NCBI RefSeq assembly: GCF_002266465.3
Contig: NZ_CP029427.2
Span: 1,118,501-1,182,500, forward strand
Source: Bradyrhizobium symbiodeficiens
Lineage (GTDB): Bacteria > Pseudomonadota > Alphaproteobacteria > Rhizobiales > Xanthobacteraceae
Direction: 5' to 3'
DNA: 64,000 bases
Under the pieces are notes generated by a model, which was given only the letters and a program-made list of their open reading frames with translations, did not search any database and had not been told where the DNA came from. The position numbers were made by a program, and so were the translations under genes. Within the stretch, counting starts at the first letter, position 1. Every line of letters starts with the position of its first letter. Shown here in pieces: positions 25,484 to 33,417 of the stretch.

Positions 25484-27052
25484 TTAAATCTCCTTCTTCT
25501 GCATCGCGCCCGCCATGTAATCCGCCTGCCGGATCGCCAGCGCGACGATGGTCAGCGTCGGGTTGCAGGCCGCGCCGCTGGTGAACTGGCTGCCGTCGGA
25601 GACGAACAGGTTCTTGACGTCGTGGCTCTGGCCGAACTTGTTGACGACGCCGTCCCTGGGCTTTTCGCTCATTCGGTTGGTGCCGAGATTGTGGGTGCTC
25701 GGATAAGGCGGCGTCGGATAGGTCACGGTGGCGCCGACGGCGTCGTAGACTGCAGCGCCCTGCTTGTAGGCGTGCGCGCGCATCGCGAGATCGTTGGGAT
25801 GATCGTCGAAATGCACGCTCGCCACCGGCTGCCCGAACTTGTCCTTCACGACAGGGTCGAGCGTGATGCGGTTGGTCTCCTGCGGCATGTCCTCGCCGAC
25901 CAGCCACATGCCAGCCATCCTGGGATAGCCGTCGAGCGCTGCGGTGAACGGGCGGCCCCAGGCGCCGGGATTGAGGAACGCGGCCATGAACGGCAGCCCG
26001 AGCGCCAGCGTCTCCATCTCGTAGCCGCCGACGAAGCCGCGCTTCGGATTGTTGGCGGCTTCATCGCGGATGATGCCGGCCATGGTGGTGCCGCGATACA
26101 TGTGTACGGACTTCTCGAACACGGCGTAGACGCTGCCGGTCATGTGCCGCATGTAGTTGCGGCCGACCTGGCCCGATGAATTGCCGAGGCCGTCGGGAAA
26201 CATGGTCGAGGCGCTGTTGAGCAGCAGCCGCGGGCTCTCGATCGAGTTGCCGGCGACCGCCACGATGCGCGCCTTCTGGCGCTGCATCGCGCCGCTCCCG
26301 TCGGCATAGACGACGCCGGTCACCTTGCCGCCGGCATCATGCTCGATCTTGATCGCCATGCTGCTCGGCCTGACTTCGAGATTGCCCGTCGCCTCGCCCT
26401 TCGGGATCTCGGTGTAGAGCGTCGACCATTTCGCGCCGGATTTGCAGCCCTGGAAGCAGAAGCCGATCTGCTGGCAGGCGCCGCGCCCATCGCGCGGCTG
26501 GCTGTTGATCGCCATGTTGCCGGTGTGCACGGTCTTGTAGCCGAGCTTCTTGGCGCCGGCCTCCAGCACCTTGAAGTTATTGTTGCCGGGAAGGCCGGGG
26601 ATGCCGTTGGTGCGGGTCACGCCCATCTTGTTCTCGGCCTTGGCGTACCACGGCTCCATCTCCGCGAGCGTCACCGGCCAGTCGAGCAGGTTTGCGCCGG
26701 GCAGGCCACCATAGGTGCTCTTCACCTTGAACTCGTGCTCGTCGAAGCGCAGCGACGCCCCGGCCCAATGGGTCGTCGAGCCGCCGACCGCCTTGACGAT
26801 CCAGGCGGGAAGGCCGGAAAAATCCTTGGCGACGCGCCACGTCCCCGACGTGGTGCGCGCATCGGTCCAGGCGAGCTGGGAGAAGCTCTCCCATTCGTCG
26901 TTGACGAAGTCGTGGTTCTCGATGCGGGGACCCGCTTCGAGAATGACCACCTTGACGCCCTTCTGTGCGAGTTCGTTGCCCAGCGTGCCGCCGCCCGCAC
27001 CGGAGCCGACGATCACCACAACGCTGGAGTCGTTCAGATCGAATTTTGCCAT
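25484..27052 (-). CDS. GMC family oxidoreductase (gluconate 2-dehydrogenase-type flavoprotein)
   Basis: 522 residues from ATG 27052. FAD-binding N-terminus VVVIVGSGAGGGTLGNELAQ with ILEAG after the second strand; KAVGGSTTHWAGASLRF is the GMC signature. The C-terminus has HNLGTNRMSEKPRDGVVNKF and VSDGSQFTSGAACNPTL, including the active-site region. No signal peptide: it would be exported folded with its Tat-bearing small-subunit partner encoded just upstream. Substrate (a sugar, sugar acid or alcohol) cannot be determined. Last gene of a four-gene minus-strand operon. Confidence 0.88.
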   Translation of the reverse strand: MAKFDLNDSSVVVIVGSGAGGGTLGNELAQKGVKVVILEAGPRIENHDFVNDEWESFSQLAWTDARTTSGTWRVAKDFSGLPAWIVKAVGGSTTHWAGASLRFDEHEFKVKSTYGGLPGANLLDWPVTLAEMEPWYAKAENKMGVTRTNGIPGLPGNNNFKVLEAGAKKLGYKTVHTGNMAINSQPRDGRGACQQIGFCFQGCKSGAKWSTLYTEIPKGEATGNLEVRPSSMAIKIEHDAGGKVTGVVYADGSGAMQRQKARIVAVAGNSIESPRLLLNSASTMFPDGLGNSSGQVGRNYMRHMTGSVYAVFEKSVHMYRGTTMAGIIRDEAANNPKRGFVGGYEMETLALGLPFMAAFLNPGAWGRPFTAALDGYPRMAGMWLVGEDMPQETNRITLDPVVKDKFGQPVASVHFDDHPNDLAMRAHAYKQGAAVYDAVGATVTYPTPPYPSTHNLGTNRMSEKPRDGVVNKFGQSHDVKNLFVSDGSQFTSGAACNPTLTIVALAIRQADYMAGAMQKKEI

Positions 27053-27082
27053 ATGCGTTCTCCTGAACCGTTGGGGTGGATC

Positions 27083-27631
27083 TCAAGCCTTCGGCAGCCA
27101 GTCGATGTCGGCGAAGCCGCGGTTGATGTAGCCGCCGTGCTCGGCCGAGGAGCCCTCGTAGCCGAACCGCGGCCAGACCTCTTTCTGGTTGTAGAGCGAT
27201 ACGACGAGGTCGCCGCGCACCTTCTGGAAGAAGTCGCTTCCCTCGATCTCCTTCAGCAGCACCACGCGGTCGGCTTCCCAGGGCACCTCGATGTAGGCCA
27301 CCTTGTGCCGGTCCCGCGCGTTCTGATCGAGCCGCGTGATGCCGTCGCTGATCAGCGACTTGACGGACGCGTCCTTGGCCGCCTTGCTGTCCCACGGCTT
27401 GATCGCGGTGATGTAGTAGCTGTCTCCGAGCACATCATGCGGATAGATGTCGCGCGCGACCTTCAGCAATGTCTTCATCGTCGCGGGCGAGAGTGCGCTC
27501 GCATCCTCGGCCCAGGCGTCCTCAATGCTGACGGCGACGCTGGTCGCGACAGCGACGACCGGAACGGCCGTCACCGCGCCCTTGAGAAAGACACGGCGGC
27601 TGTGCTTGCTTCGACGATCGACTTCTCTCAT
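27083..27631 (-). CDS. Gluconate 2-dehydrogenase subunit 3 family protein (Tat-exported)
   Basis: 182 residues from ATG 27631, with GGAGGA 6 bases upstream. The N-terminus has a twin-arginine signal (SRRVFLKGA, hydrophobic stretch, then DAWAED), predicting export of the folded complex. The body (LLKVARDIYPHDVLGDSYYI, FFQKVRGDLVVSLYNQKEVW) matches the subunit 3 family that accompanies GMC flavoproteins. It lies 30 bases before the flavoprotein gene, and the two should form one complex. Confidence 0.88.
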   Translation of the reverse strand: MREVDRRSKHSRRVFLKGAVTAVPVVAVATSVAVSIEDAWAEDASALSPATMKTLLKVARDIYPHDVLGDSYYITAIKPWDSKAAKDASVKSLISDGITRLDQNARDRHKVAYIEVPWEADRVVLLKEIEGSDFFQKVRGDLVVSLYNQKEVWPRFGYEGSSAEHGGYINRGFADIDWLPKA

Positions 27632-27675
27632 GGGTTCCTCCGTTGATTTTTGTGATTTTGATTTTTGTAGCTTGA

Positions 27676-28071
27676 TCAGCCGAAGCGTCCGCCCCGCTGG
27701 ATCACTTCGATCTTGTAGCCATCGGGATCGCTGACGAAGAAGAAGCGCGCCAGCGTCCTGCCACCGTGCTTGAAATCGCGTAACGGCCCCGGCGCGAGCT
27801 TCTCGCGCTCGAAGCGGGCGTGCTCGGCATCGAGATCCTCGACCACCACGGCCAGATGGCCATAGCCGTCGCCGAGCGCATAAGGCTCCTTGCGATCGAA
27901 GTTCACCGTCAGTTCGACCTCGAAAGGTGAGGAAGGGTGACGCAGATAGATCAGGGCAAAGTCTGCGAACTTCAGATGGTCGGCGACTTCGAGACCGAAG
28001 GCGCGTCTGTAGAAGTCGAGCGCGCGTGCCTCGTCCAGCACGCGGATCATGGAATGAACGGGCTTTGCCAT
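27676..28071 (-). CDS. VOC family protein (glyoxalase I-like)
   Basis: 131 residues. A single-chain VOC protein of two beta-alpha-beta-beta-beta modules: HSMIRVLDEARALDFYRRAF opens, and DPDGYKIEVIQRG closes. Candidate metal ligands are His6, Glu51 (FEVELTV), His72 (YGHLAVVV) and Glu122 (KIEV), the pattern of lactoylglutathione lyase. It starts directly at the end of the cytochrome gene. Its role in a GMC dehydrogenase operon is unclear; handling a reactive aldehyde product is one possibility (inference). Confidence 0.85.
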   Translation of the reverse strand: MAKPVHSMIRVLDEARALDFYRRAFGLEVADHLKFADFALIYLRHPSSPFEVELTVNFDRKEPYALGDGYGHLAVVVEDLDAEHARFEREKLAPGPLRDFKHGGRTLARFFFVSDPDGYKIEVIQRGGRFG

Positions 28072-28458
28072 TCAGTTCTGCTCCTTCAGGTAGGCGATGA
28101 TGGCGGTGCGCGTCTCCGGCTTGCCTTGCCGATAGGCCATGATCACACCAGGAATGACGGCTTGCGGATTGGTCAGCCACGCGTCGAGCCGGGCTTCGTC
28201 CCAGGCGAAGTCCGCGTTGGCGAGGCCTTGCGAATACCGAAAGCCCTCGATCTTGCCGGCGGGACGGCCAACGACCTTGAGCAGCGGCGGTCCCTGGCGC
28301 GCCGGCTCCGACAGGCTCAACGTGTGGCACACCGCGCATTGTTGCTTGAAGAGCGTCGCGCCATCCGGCGGCTTTGCGGCCGGCAGAGGCATTTGCGCGT
28401 CGGCAACCCGCACCGTCAGCACTACTGCGGTGCACAATCCCAGCACGATCGCGCGCAT
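28072..28458 (-). CDS. Small c-type cytochrome
   Basis: 128 residues from ATG 28458; a TTG two codons upstream is unlikely. A signal peptide (MRAIVLGLCTAVVLTVRVADA) is followed by one haem site CAVCH and a likely distal Met ligand in VIPGVIMAYRQGK. It is a periplasmic class I cytochrome, and being first in the operon it is the probable electron acceptor of the GMC dehydrogenase encoded downstream (inference from order). Confidence 0.88.
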   Translation of the reverse strand: MRAIVLGLCTAVVLTVRVADAQMPLPAAKPPDGATLFKQQCAVCHTLSLSEPARQGPPLLKVVGRPAGKIEGFRYSQGLANADFAWDEARLDAWLTNPQAVIPGVIMAYRQGKPETRTAIIAYLKEQN

Positions 28459-28600
28459 CGCCAAGAACCCGCATCCATGTCAAATTCAGCGTGCGCAAAC
28501 TCTAGGCGCCGCCAAACATGCGGTGGTAGTAGCGGGCTATTTCGACCGGGAACAAAGCGCACAACGCACGACGTGGTTCGGCGCGGTCACGGGGCTTGAT

Positions 28601-29023
28601 CTAGTCGTCGAAACTGCGGCCCCCGCCGCGTCCGGCCTTGACGTCGCTGCGACGCTTCTTGCCCTCGAGGCGGCGCTGCTTGGAGCCGAAAGTCGGCTTC
28701 GTCGCGCGCCGCGGCTTTGGCCGCACCATGGCCTCGCGCAGCATTTCCGTGAGGCGGTCGATGGCATCCTGGCGGTTGCGCTCCTGGGTGCGGAAGCGCT
28801 GCGCCTGGATCACGATCACGCCGTCCTTGGTCATGCGCTGACCGGCAAGGCGGGCAAGGCGGAGAGCCGCATCATCGGGGAGAGTCAGCTTGCGGGTGTC
28901 GAAGCGCAGCTGTGCCGAGGTCGCGACCTTGTTGACGTTCTGCCCGCCCGGGCCGGAGGCGCGGACAAAGCCGATCTCGATGTCGTCCTCGTCGATGACG
29001 AGATCGCGGGATATCCGCAGCAT
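28601..29023 (-). CDS. arfB: Alternative ribosome-rescue factor / peptidyl-tRNA hydrolase ArfB
   Basis: 140 residues from ATG 29023 (MLRISRDLVIDEDDIEI). The release-factor catalytic motif sits in SGPGGQNVNKV, with GGQ at 26-28. The basic C-terminal tail (KPTFGSKQRRLEGKKRRSD) is the part that inserts into the empty mRNA channel of stalled ribosomes. Size and domain order match ArfB (YaeJ) exactly. Downstream of the M16 peptidase pair on the same strand. Confidence 0.93.
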   Translation of the reverse strand: MLRISRDLVIDEDDIEIGFVRASGPGGQNVNKVATSAQLRFDTRKLTLPDDAALRLARLAGQRMTKDGVIVIQAQRFRTQERNRQDAIDRLTEMLREAMVRPKPRRATKPTFGSKQRRLEGKKRRSDVKAGRGGGRSFDD

Positions 29024-29140
29024 GGTGGCACCATTCGTGATATCAGGACATATCGCGGAACATCCACGTTCGGCAATGGTGCTTGCTGGAAACGCAAATG
29101 GCCGGGCGAGCCCGGCCATTTCGGACGTCTGAGAGAGACG

Positions 29141-30508
29141 TCAGTTCGACTTCGTCGCCGGCGCTGCCGACGGTTGCGCCGCGGCCTGCGGGGCGCGGCC
29201 GACGACGACGGTCAGCAGGCCCTGGCCCCAGAGGCGCTTGGCGGCGGCTTTGGCGTCGTCCAGCGTCACGGCATCGACGATGGCGTTGCGCTTCTCGATA
29301 TAGTCGATCGGCAGCTTGTCCTGCTGATACTGCAGCAGCGCCTGCGCCAGCTTGGAGGAGGTGTCGAGCGCCAGCATCTGCGAGCCCTTGAGGTAGGACT
29401 TGGCCTCGTCCAGCTCCTTCTGGGTCGGACCTTCTTCTGCGATCCGGCGCACTTCCTTGTCGATGGCGTCGATGGTGTCGCCGGCACGGTCGGCACGCGT
29501 GCCCGTGTTGCCGATGAAGATCGCCGAATGCTCCATCCAGAGCAGCGATTCGAACACCGAATAGGCCAGCCCGCGCTTCTCGCGCACCTCGCGATAAAGG
29601 CGCGAAGACAATCCGCCGCCGCCGAGGATGTGATTGACGACGTAGGCAGCCATGAAGTTCGGATCGTTGCGCTTCACCCCGGGGCCGCCGAACGTGATCA
29701 CGGTCTGCGGTACGTCGAGCGTGACGAAGGCGCGCTGCGGCGGCTTTGCAGCCTCGACGTCGGGGACCGGCGTGAGGTTGGCCTTGGCGGGCAGGCTACC
29801 GAACGTGTGGTCGAGCAGCTTGCCGAGCGTCGCCGGGTCGACATCGCCGACGACTGCGATCTTCAGTCCGTCCTTCGCAAGCACGCGGCCGACATAGTCC
29901 TTCATGTCGGCGACCGTGATGGTCGGCACGCTGTCGAGATTGCCGTTGGTCTGCCGGCCATAGGGGTGATCGCCGAAGGCGACCTCCAGGAATTTGCGGC
30001 TCGCCAGCGAGGTCGGGTTGGTGGTCTCGCGGCGCAGGCCCGAGATGACCTGCGAGCGGATGCGCTCGACATCGGCGGTGTTGAAATGCGGCGAGGTCAG
30101 CGCGCTCCTGAGCAGGTCGAAAGCCTCGTCCTTGTTGTCGCGCAGCATGCGCAGGCTGCCGCGGAAGGTGTCGCGGGTGGCGCTGAAGGAGAGCTCGATG
30201 GCGCGGCGGTCGAGCCGCTCGTGGAAAGTCTTGGAATCGAGATCGCCGGAGCCTTCGTCGAGGAGGTCGCCGACCAGGTTGGCGACGCCCGACTTGTCCT
30301 TGGGATCCTGGGCCGAGCCGCCGGCGAAGGAATATTCCATCGCGATCAGCGGCACGGTTGCGTCCTGCACGAACCAGGCCTCGATGCCGCCGGGTGAAAC
30401 CAGGCGCTGGATCTTTGCGGCGGCCTGTGACGGCGAGAGCGAAGCGAGCGCAAGCGCAGCGCCGGTGGCAAGGGAGAATGCAGCGCGTCGAAGAAAGGGA
30501 TAGGTCAC
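29141..30508 (-). CDS. M16 peptidase family protein, non-catalytic-type subunit
   Basis: 455 residues from a GTG at 30508 that overlaps the stop of the upstream peptidase gene (GTGA). A signal peptide is visible (FSLATGAALALASLSPSQAA). It has the M16 fold (GVANLVGDLLDEG, SRLYREVREKRGLAYSVF) but no HxxEH zinc motif, so it should be the partner lacking zinc, with the conserved Arg/Tyr pair present in KRGLAYS. It likely works as a heterodimer with the upstream protein in the periplasm. Confidence 0.88.
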   Translation of the reverse strand: MTYPFLRRAAFSLATGAALALASLSPSQAAAKIQRLVSPGGIEAWFVQDATVPLIAMEYSFAGGSAQDPKDKSGVANLVGDLLDEGSGDLDSKTFHERLDRRAIELSFSATRDTFRGSLRMLRDNKDEAFDLLRSALTSPHFNTADVERIRSQVISGLRRETTNPTSLASRKFLEVAFGDHPYGRQTNGNLDSVPTITVADMKDYVGRVLAKDGLKIAVVGDVDPATLGKLLDHTFGSLPAKANLTPVPDVEAAKPPQRAFVTLDVPQTVITFGGPGVKRNDPNFMAAYVVNHILGGGGLSSRLYREVREKRGLAYSVFESLLWMEHSAIFIGNTGTRADRAGDTIDAIDKEVRRIAEEGPTQKELDEAKSYLKGSQMLALDTSSKLAQALLQYQQDKLPIDYIEKRNAIVDAVTLDDAKAAAKRLWGQGLLTVVVGRAPQAAAQPSAAPATKSN

Positions 30509-31899
30509 GAACGCTTCTCCTCGCGCTTGGCGGCACCGGTGTCCTTGATCAGATAGCCCGTCACCGAGCGCTTCTTCTCGAGCCATTTCTGGGCGACGGC
30601 GCGGACCTGCTCGGCGGTGACCGCGCGGATGCGGTCGGGCCAGCTCCTGATGTCCTCGACCGAGAGGCCCGTGGTCAGCGCGCCGCCATACCATCGTGCC
30701 AGCACCGCCTGGTTGTCCTGGGCGTAGATCGCTTCCGCGATCAGCTGGGTCTTCACCCGCTCCAGATCCTCTGCGCGGATCGGGTTCTGCGCGACATTGG
30801 CGATGACGGCGTCGACCGCCTGCTCGACCTCTGTGAAGCTGACGCCGGGTTTCGGCGAGGCCGAGACCGCGAATTGGGTCGGGTCGAGCGAGATGCTCGA
30901 ATAGCTGGCGTTGGCGGAGACCGCGAGCGGCTTGTCGACGACGAGGGCGCGGTAGAGATAGGAATTGCTGCCGCTGCCCATCAGCTGCGCCAGCACGTCG
31001 AGGGCGGCGCTCTCACCGGCAGCAGCCGTGGTCGCCGAGGGCACGAGATAATAGCGCCGCATGCTCGGCTGCTCGACGCGCGGGTCGGCCAGCGTGACGG
31101 TGCGAGGCGCGGCGGGCTCCGGCTCCTGCGGACGGACGCGCCGTGCCGGGATCGCGGGCTGGGCCGGGATCGCACCGAAATTGCGCTCGACCAGCGGGCG
31201 GACGTCGGCGGCCTCGACGTCGCCGGCGATCACCAGGATCGCGTTGTTCGGCGCGTAGAAGCGGCGGTAGAAGGCGAGCGCGTCCTCGCGATCGAGCTTC
31301 TCGATCTCCTGATGCCAGCCGATCACGGGACGGCCGTAGGGATGATTGAGATAGAGCGCGGCCATGATCTGCTCGTTCAGCCGCGCGTCCGGATTGTTGG
31401 CGACGCGCATGTTGTATTCTTCGAGCACGACATCGCGCTCGGGCAGCACGTTCTCGTCCTTGAGGATGAGGCCGGTCATGCGGTCGGCCTCGAACTCCAT
31501 CATGGTCGCCAGCTGCTCTTTCGGCACGCGCTGGTAATAGTTGGTGTAGTCGACCGAGGTCGAGGCATTCTCGTTGCCGCCGACGCGAAGCACGGTCTGG
31601 GAGAATTCGCCGACCGGATGCTTCGAGGTGCCCTTGAACATCAGGTGCTCGAGGAAGTGGGCGAGGCCGGACTTGCCCGGCGTTTCGTCGGCCGAACCGA
31701 CCTTGTACCAGATCATCTCGGTGACGACGGGCGTGCGGTGATCGGGGATCACCACGACCTGCATGCCGTTGGCGAGCGTGAAGCTGGCTGGCGGGGCCGA
31801 CGTGACCGTGGTCTGGGCAAGGGCCGCGCCTGATGTCAGGACACTGGTCGAAAGCAGCGCGGCAAGGAGACAGGCAGCCGATCGGTTTGCGGACATCAT
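30505..31899 (-). CDS. M16 zinc metallopeptidase, catalytic subunit
   Basis: 464 residues. Signal peptide (residues 1-29, ending SGAALAQ). The inverted zinc motif H81-F-L-E-H85 is in SGLAHFLEHLMFKGT. It is preceded by MQVVVIPDHRTPVVTEMIWY, the usual first strand. This is the pitrilysin/processing-peptidase type found in pairs in proteobacteria, acting on small or unfolded peptides in the periplasm; substrate unknown. It is translationally coupled to the non-catalytic subunit. Confidence 0.9.
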   Translation of the reverse strand: MMSANRSAACLLAALLSTSVLTSGAALAQTTVTSAPPASFTLANGMQVVVIPDHRTPVVTEMIWYKVGSADETPGKSGLAHFLEHLMFKGTSKHPVGEFSQTVLRVGGNENASTSVDYTNYYQRVPKEQLATMMEFEADRMTGLILKDENVLPERDVVLEEYNMRVANNPDARLNEQIMAALYLNHPYGRPVIGWHQEIEKLDREDALAFYRRFYAPNNAILVIAGDVEAADVRPLVERNFGAIPAQPAIPARRVRPQEPEPAAPRTVTLADPRVEQPSMRRYYLVPSATTAAAGESAALDVLAQLMGSGSNSYLYRALVVDKPLAVSANASYSSISLDPTQFAVSASPKPGVSFTEVEQAVDAVIANVAQNPIRAEDLERVKTQLIAEAIYAQDNQAVLARWYGGALTTGLSVEDIRSWPDRIRAVTAEQVRAVAQKWLEKKRSVTGYLIKDTGAAKREEKRS

Positions 31900-32088
31900 G
31901 ATCCTTTAGGGATGACCGAGGTCCGGATGCCCGGCTCGGAGGCACGGCATGCTACACCGTGCGGCTGAGGCTTCGCGTCACGAAGCAGAGAACTCAACGC
32001 GGTGGCAAGTTACTGATCAGCAATTTATGCACCTCGGCCGGCGGACATGAATCGCCGGCGCGGGGTTTCAGGTCTGCAAACAGGAACG

Positions 32089-32817
32089 CTATTGTTCCTT
32101 GTCCTTGCCCGACATGATGTCGAAATAGGTCCGCCGCGTTTTGTCCTCGCCGGCCCCATAAGCATAGCTCGGAGACGGGGTCTGGTAGCCTGGCGGCGGC
32201 TCGACCAGCGACTGGCGCGGCGGCTCGCTGGTGAACTGCTTGGCCTCGGCCTTGCCTCCGACTCCCCTCATCATATTCCACAGGCCGCCGGAGAAGCCGA
32301 GCTCCGCGGGGCTGAGCGACGGATTGCCGTTGGTGCCCGGCTGGATTGGGTCGTTGCTTGTCCGGGGGGCTGCGGCAACTTCGCCGGCCTTCATCTCGGC
32401 GGGCGTCAGCGGCCGGGCGACCTGCCAGATTTCCGTTTCCTTGGTTGCCTTCTTGCGTGCGGCGATGGCTTCCTTGCGGCGCTTCTCCTCGGGGTCCTTG
32501 GGCCAGTTCGGAGCGGCCTTGGCCTGGGTCGCGGGAGGCGGCAGGTCGAGCTTGGGCGGCACGACCAGTGGCGAGCGCTCGCGGTATTCGATGCCGGGCT
32601 TTTCCATGCTCTTGGCGCCGATGCCGGACATCAGATTGTCGATGATCTTCTCTTCGAAGGTCATCCCGTCATCATCATCGTCGTCGTCACCGGCACGGGC
32701 TGCCCCGGCCGACATGACGAGACCGATGCCGAGCGCGACAGCGGACAATTTCAATGCCCGCCAAAGCCCCGATTGGGGGTCTCGAACCATCGAAATGCTG
32801 GTCTTCGAGCTGCGCAT
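32089..32817 (-). CDS. Exported protein of unknown function with a poly-Asp stretch
   Basis: 242 residues from ATG 32817 (GGAACAGG about 8 bases upstream). A hydrophobic signal (KLSAVALGIGLVMSAGAARA) is followed immediately by GDDDDDDDGMTFEEKIIDNL. The remainder is Pro/Lys/Glu-rich (PKLDLPPPATQAKAAP; a lysine-rich helix near residues 100-125) and ends YFDIMSGKDKEQ. No family recognised. It lies downstream of lspA on the same strand, but has no lipobox, so it is not itself an LspA substrate. Confidence 0.7.
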   Translation of the reverse strand: MRSSKTSISMVRDPQSGLWRALKLSAVALGIGLVMSAGAARAGDDDDDDDGMTFEEKIIDNLMSGIGAKSMEKPGIEYRERSPLVVPPKLDLPPPATQAKAAPNWPKDPEEKRRKEAIAARKKATKETEIWQVARPLTPAEMKAGEVAAAPRTSNDPIQPGTNGNPSLSPAELGFSGGLWNMMRGVGGKAEAKQFTSEPPRQSLVEPPPGYQTPSPSYAYGAGEDKTRRTYFDIMSGKDKEQ

Positions 32818-32912
32818 CACTGTACCTGTTCCATATTGTGTCAGATCGCCGCGCGTATGCGGCAAACCCTCGCAAAGGCCGGGTTCCACCTGCCGGTCCG
32901 TATCGGCCGGGA

Positions 32913-33407
32913 TCAGGGCGCTTTTGCGGCGGGTACCCCCAGGAAGGAATCATACAATAGCGCCGCCACCCCAGCAACGATGGCCACGTCCGCGAGGTTA
33001 AACACATACCAATTATAGGTATTTCCGCCGATCTCGATGTGGAGCAGGGCGAAATCGACCACCGCGCCATAGGCCAGGCGGTCGATGCCGTTGCCGATGG
33101 CACCGCCGATGATCAGCCCCAGCGCGACCGTGGCCAATCGCGTCTGCGAGCGGGCCATCCAGATCGCCAGCGCGACCACGGCGATGGCCTTGACCCCCAT
33201 CAGCGCCAGCTGCGCTGCCGGGCTGTCATTCTGGAGCCAGCCGAAACTGATGCCGATGTTCCAGGCCAGCACAAGGTCGAAGAACGGCGTCACCTTCACC
33301 ACGCCGAGACGGGCGAGGTCGAACACGTTCAGCAGCCAGAGCTTTGAGGCCTGGTCGGCCACCAGCGTGACCAGGGCCGCGAGGATGCCGGCGCGGAGCG
33401 GGGTCAT
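32913..33407 (-). CDS. lspA: Lipoprotein signal peptidase (signal peptidase II)
   Basis: 164 residues from ATG 33407. Four membrane helices and the two catalytic aspartate motifs: IGNGIDRLAYGAVVDF and WYVFNLADVAIV. LspA cleaves prolipoproteins at the lipobox after diacylglyceryl transfer. It lies 10 bases downstream of ileS, the usual ribF-ileS-lspA order. Confidence 0.95.
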   Translation of the reverse strand: MTPLRAGILAALVTLVADQASKLWLLNVFDLARLGVVKVTPFFDLVLAWNIGISFGWLQNDSPAAQLALMGVKAIAVVALAIWMARSQTRLATVALGLIIGGAIGNGIDRLAYGAVVDFALLHIEIGGNTYNWYVFNLADVAIVAGVAALLYDSFLGVPAAKAP

Positions 33408-33417
33408 GGCCGGGGGA

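Noticed and set aside
29141..30508. Second M16 gene as a broken peptidase
   Set aside because: Loss of HxxEH is normal for the partner subunit of paired M16 proteases; the rest of the fold is intact.
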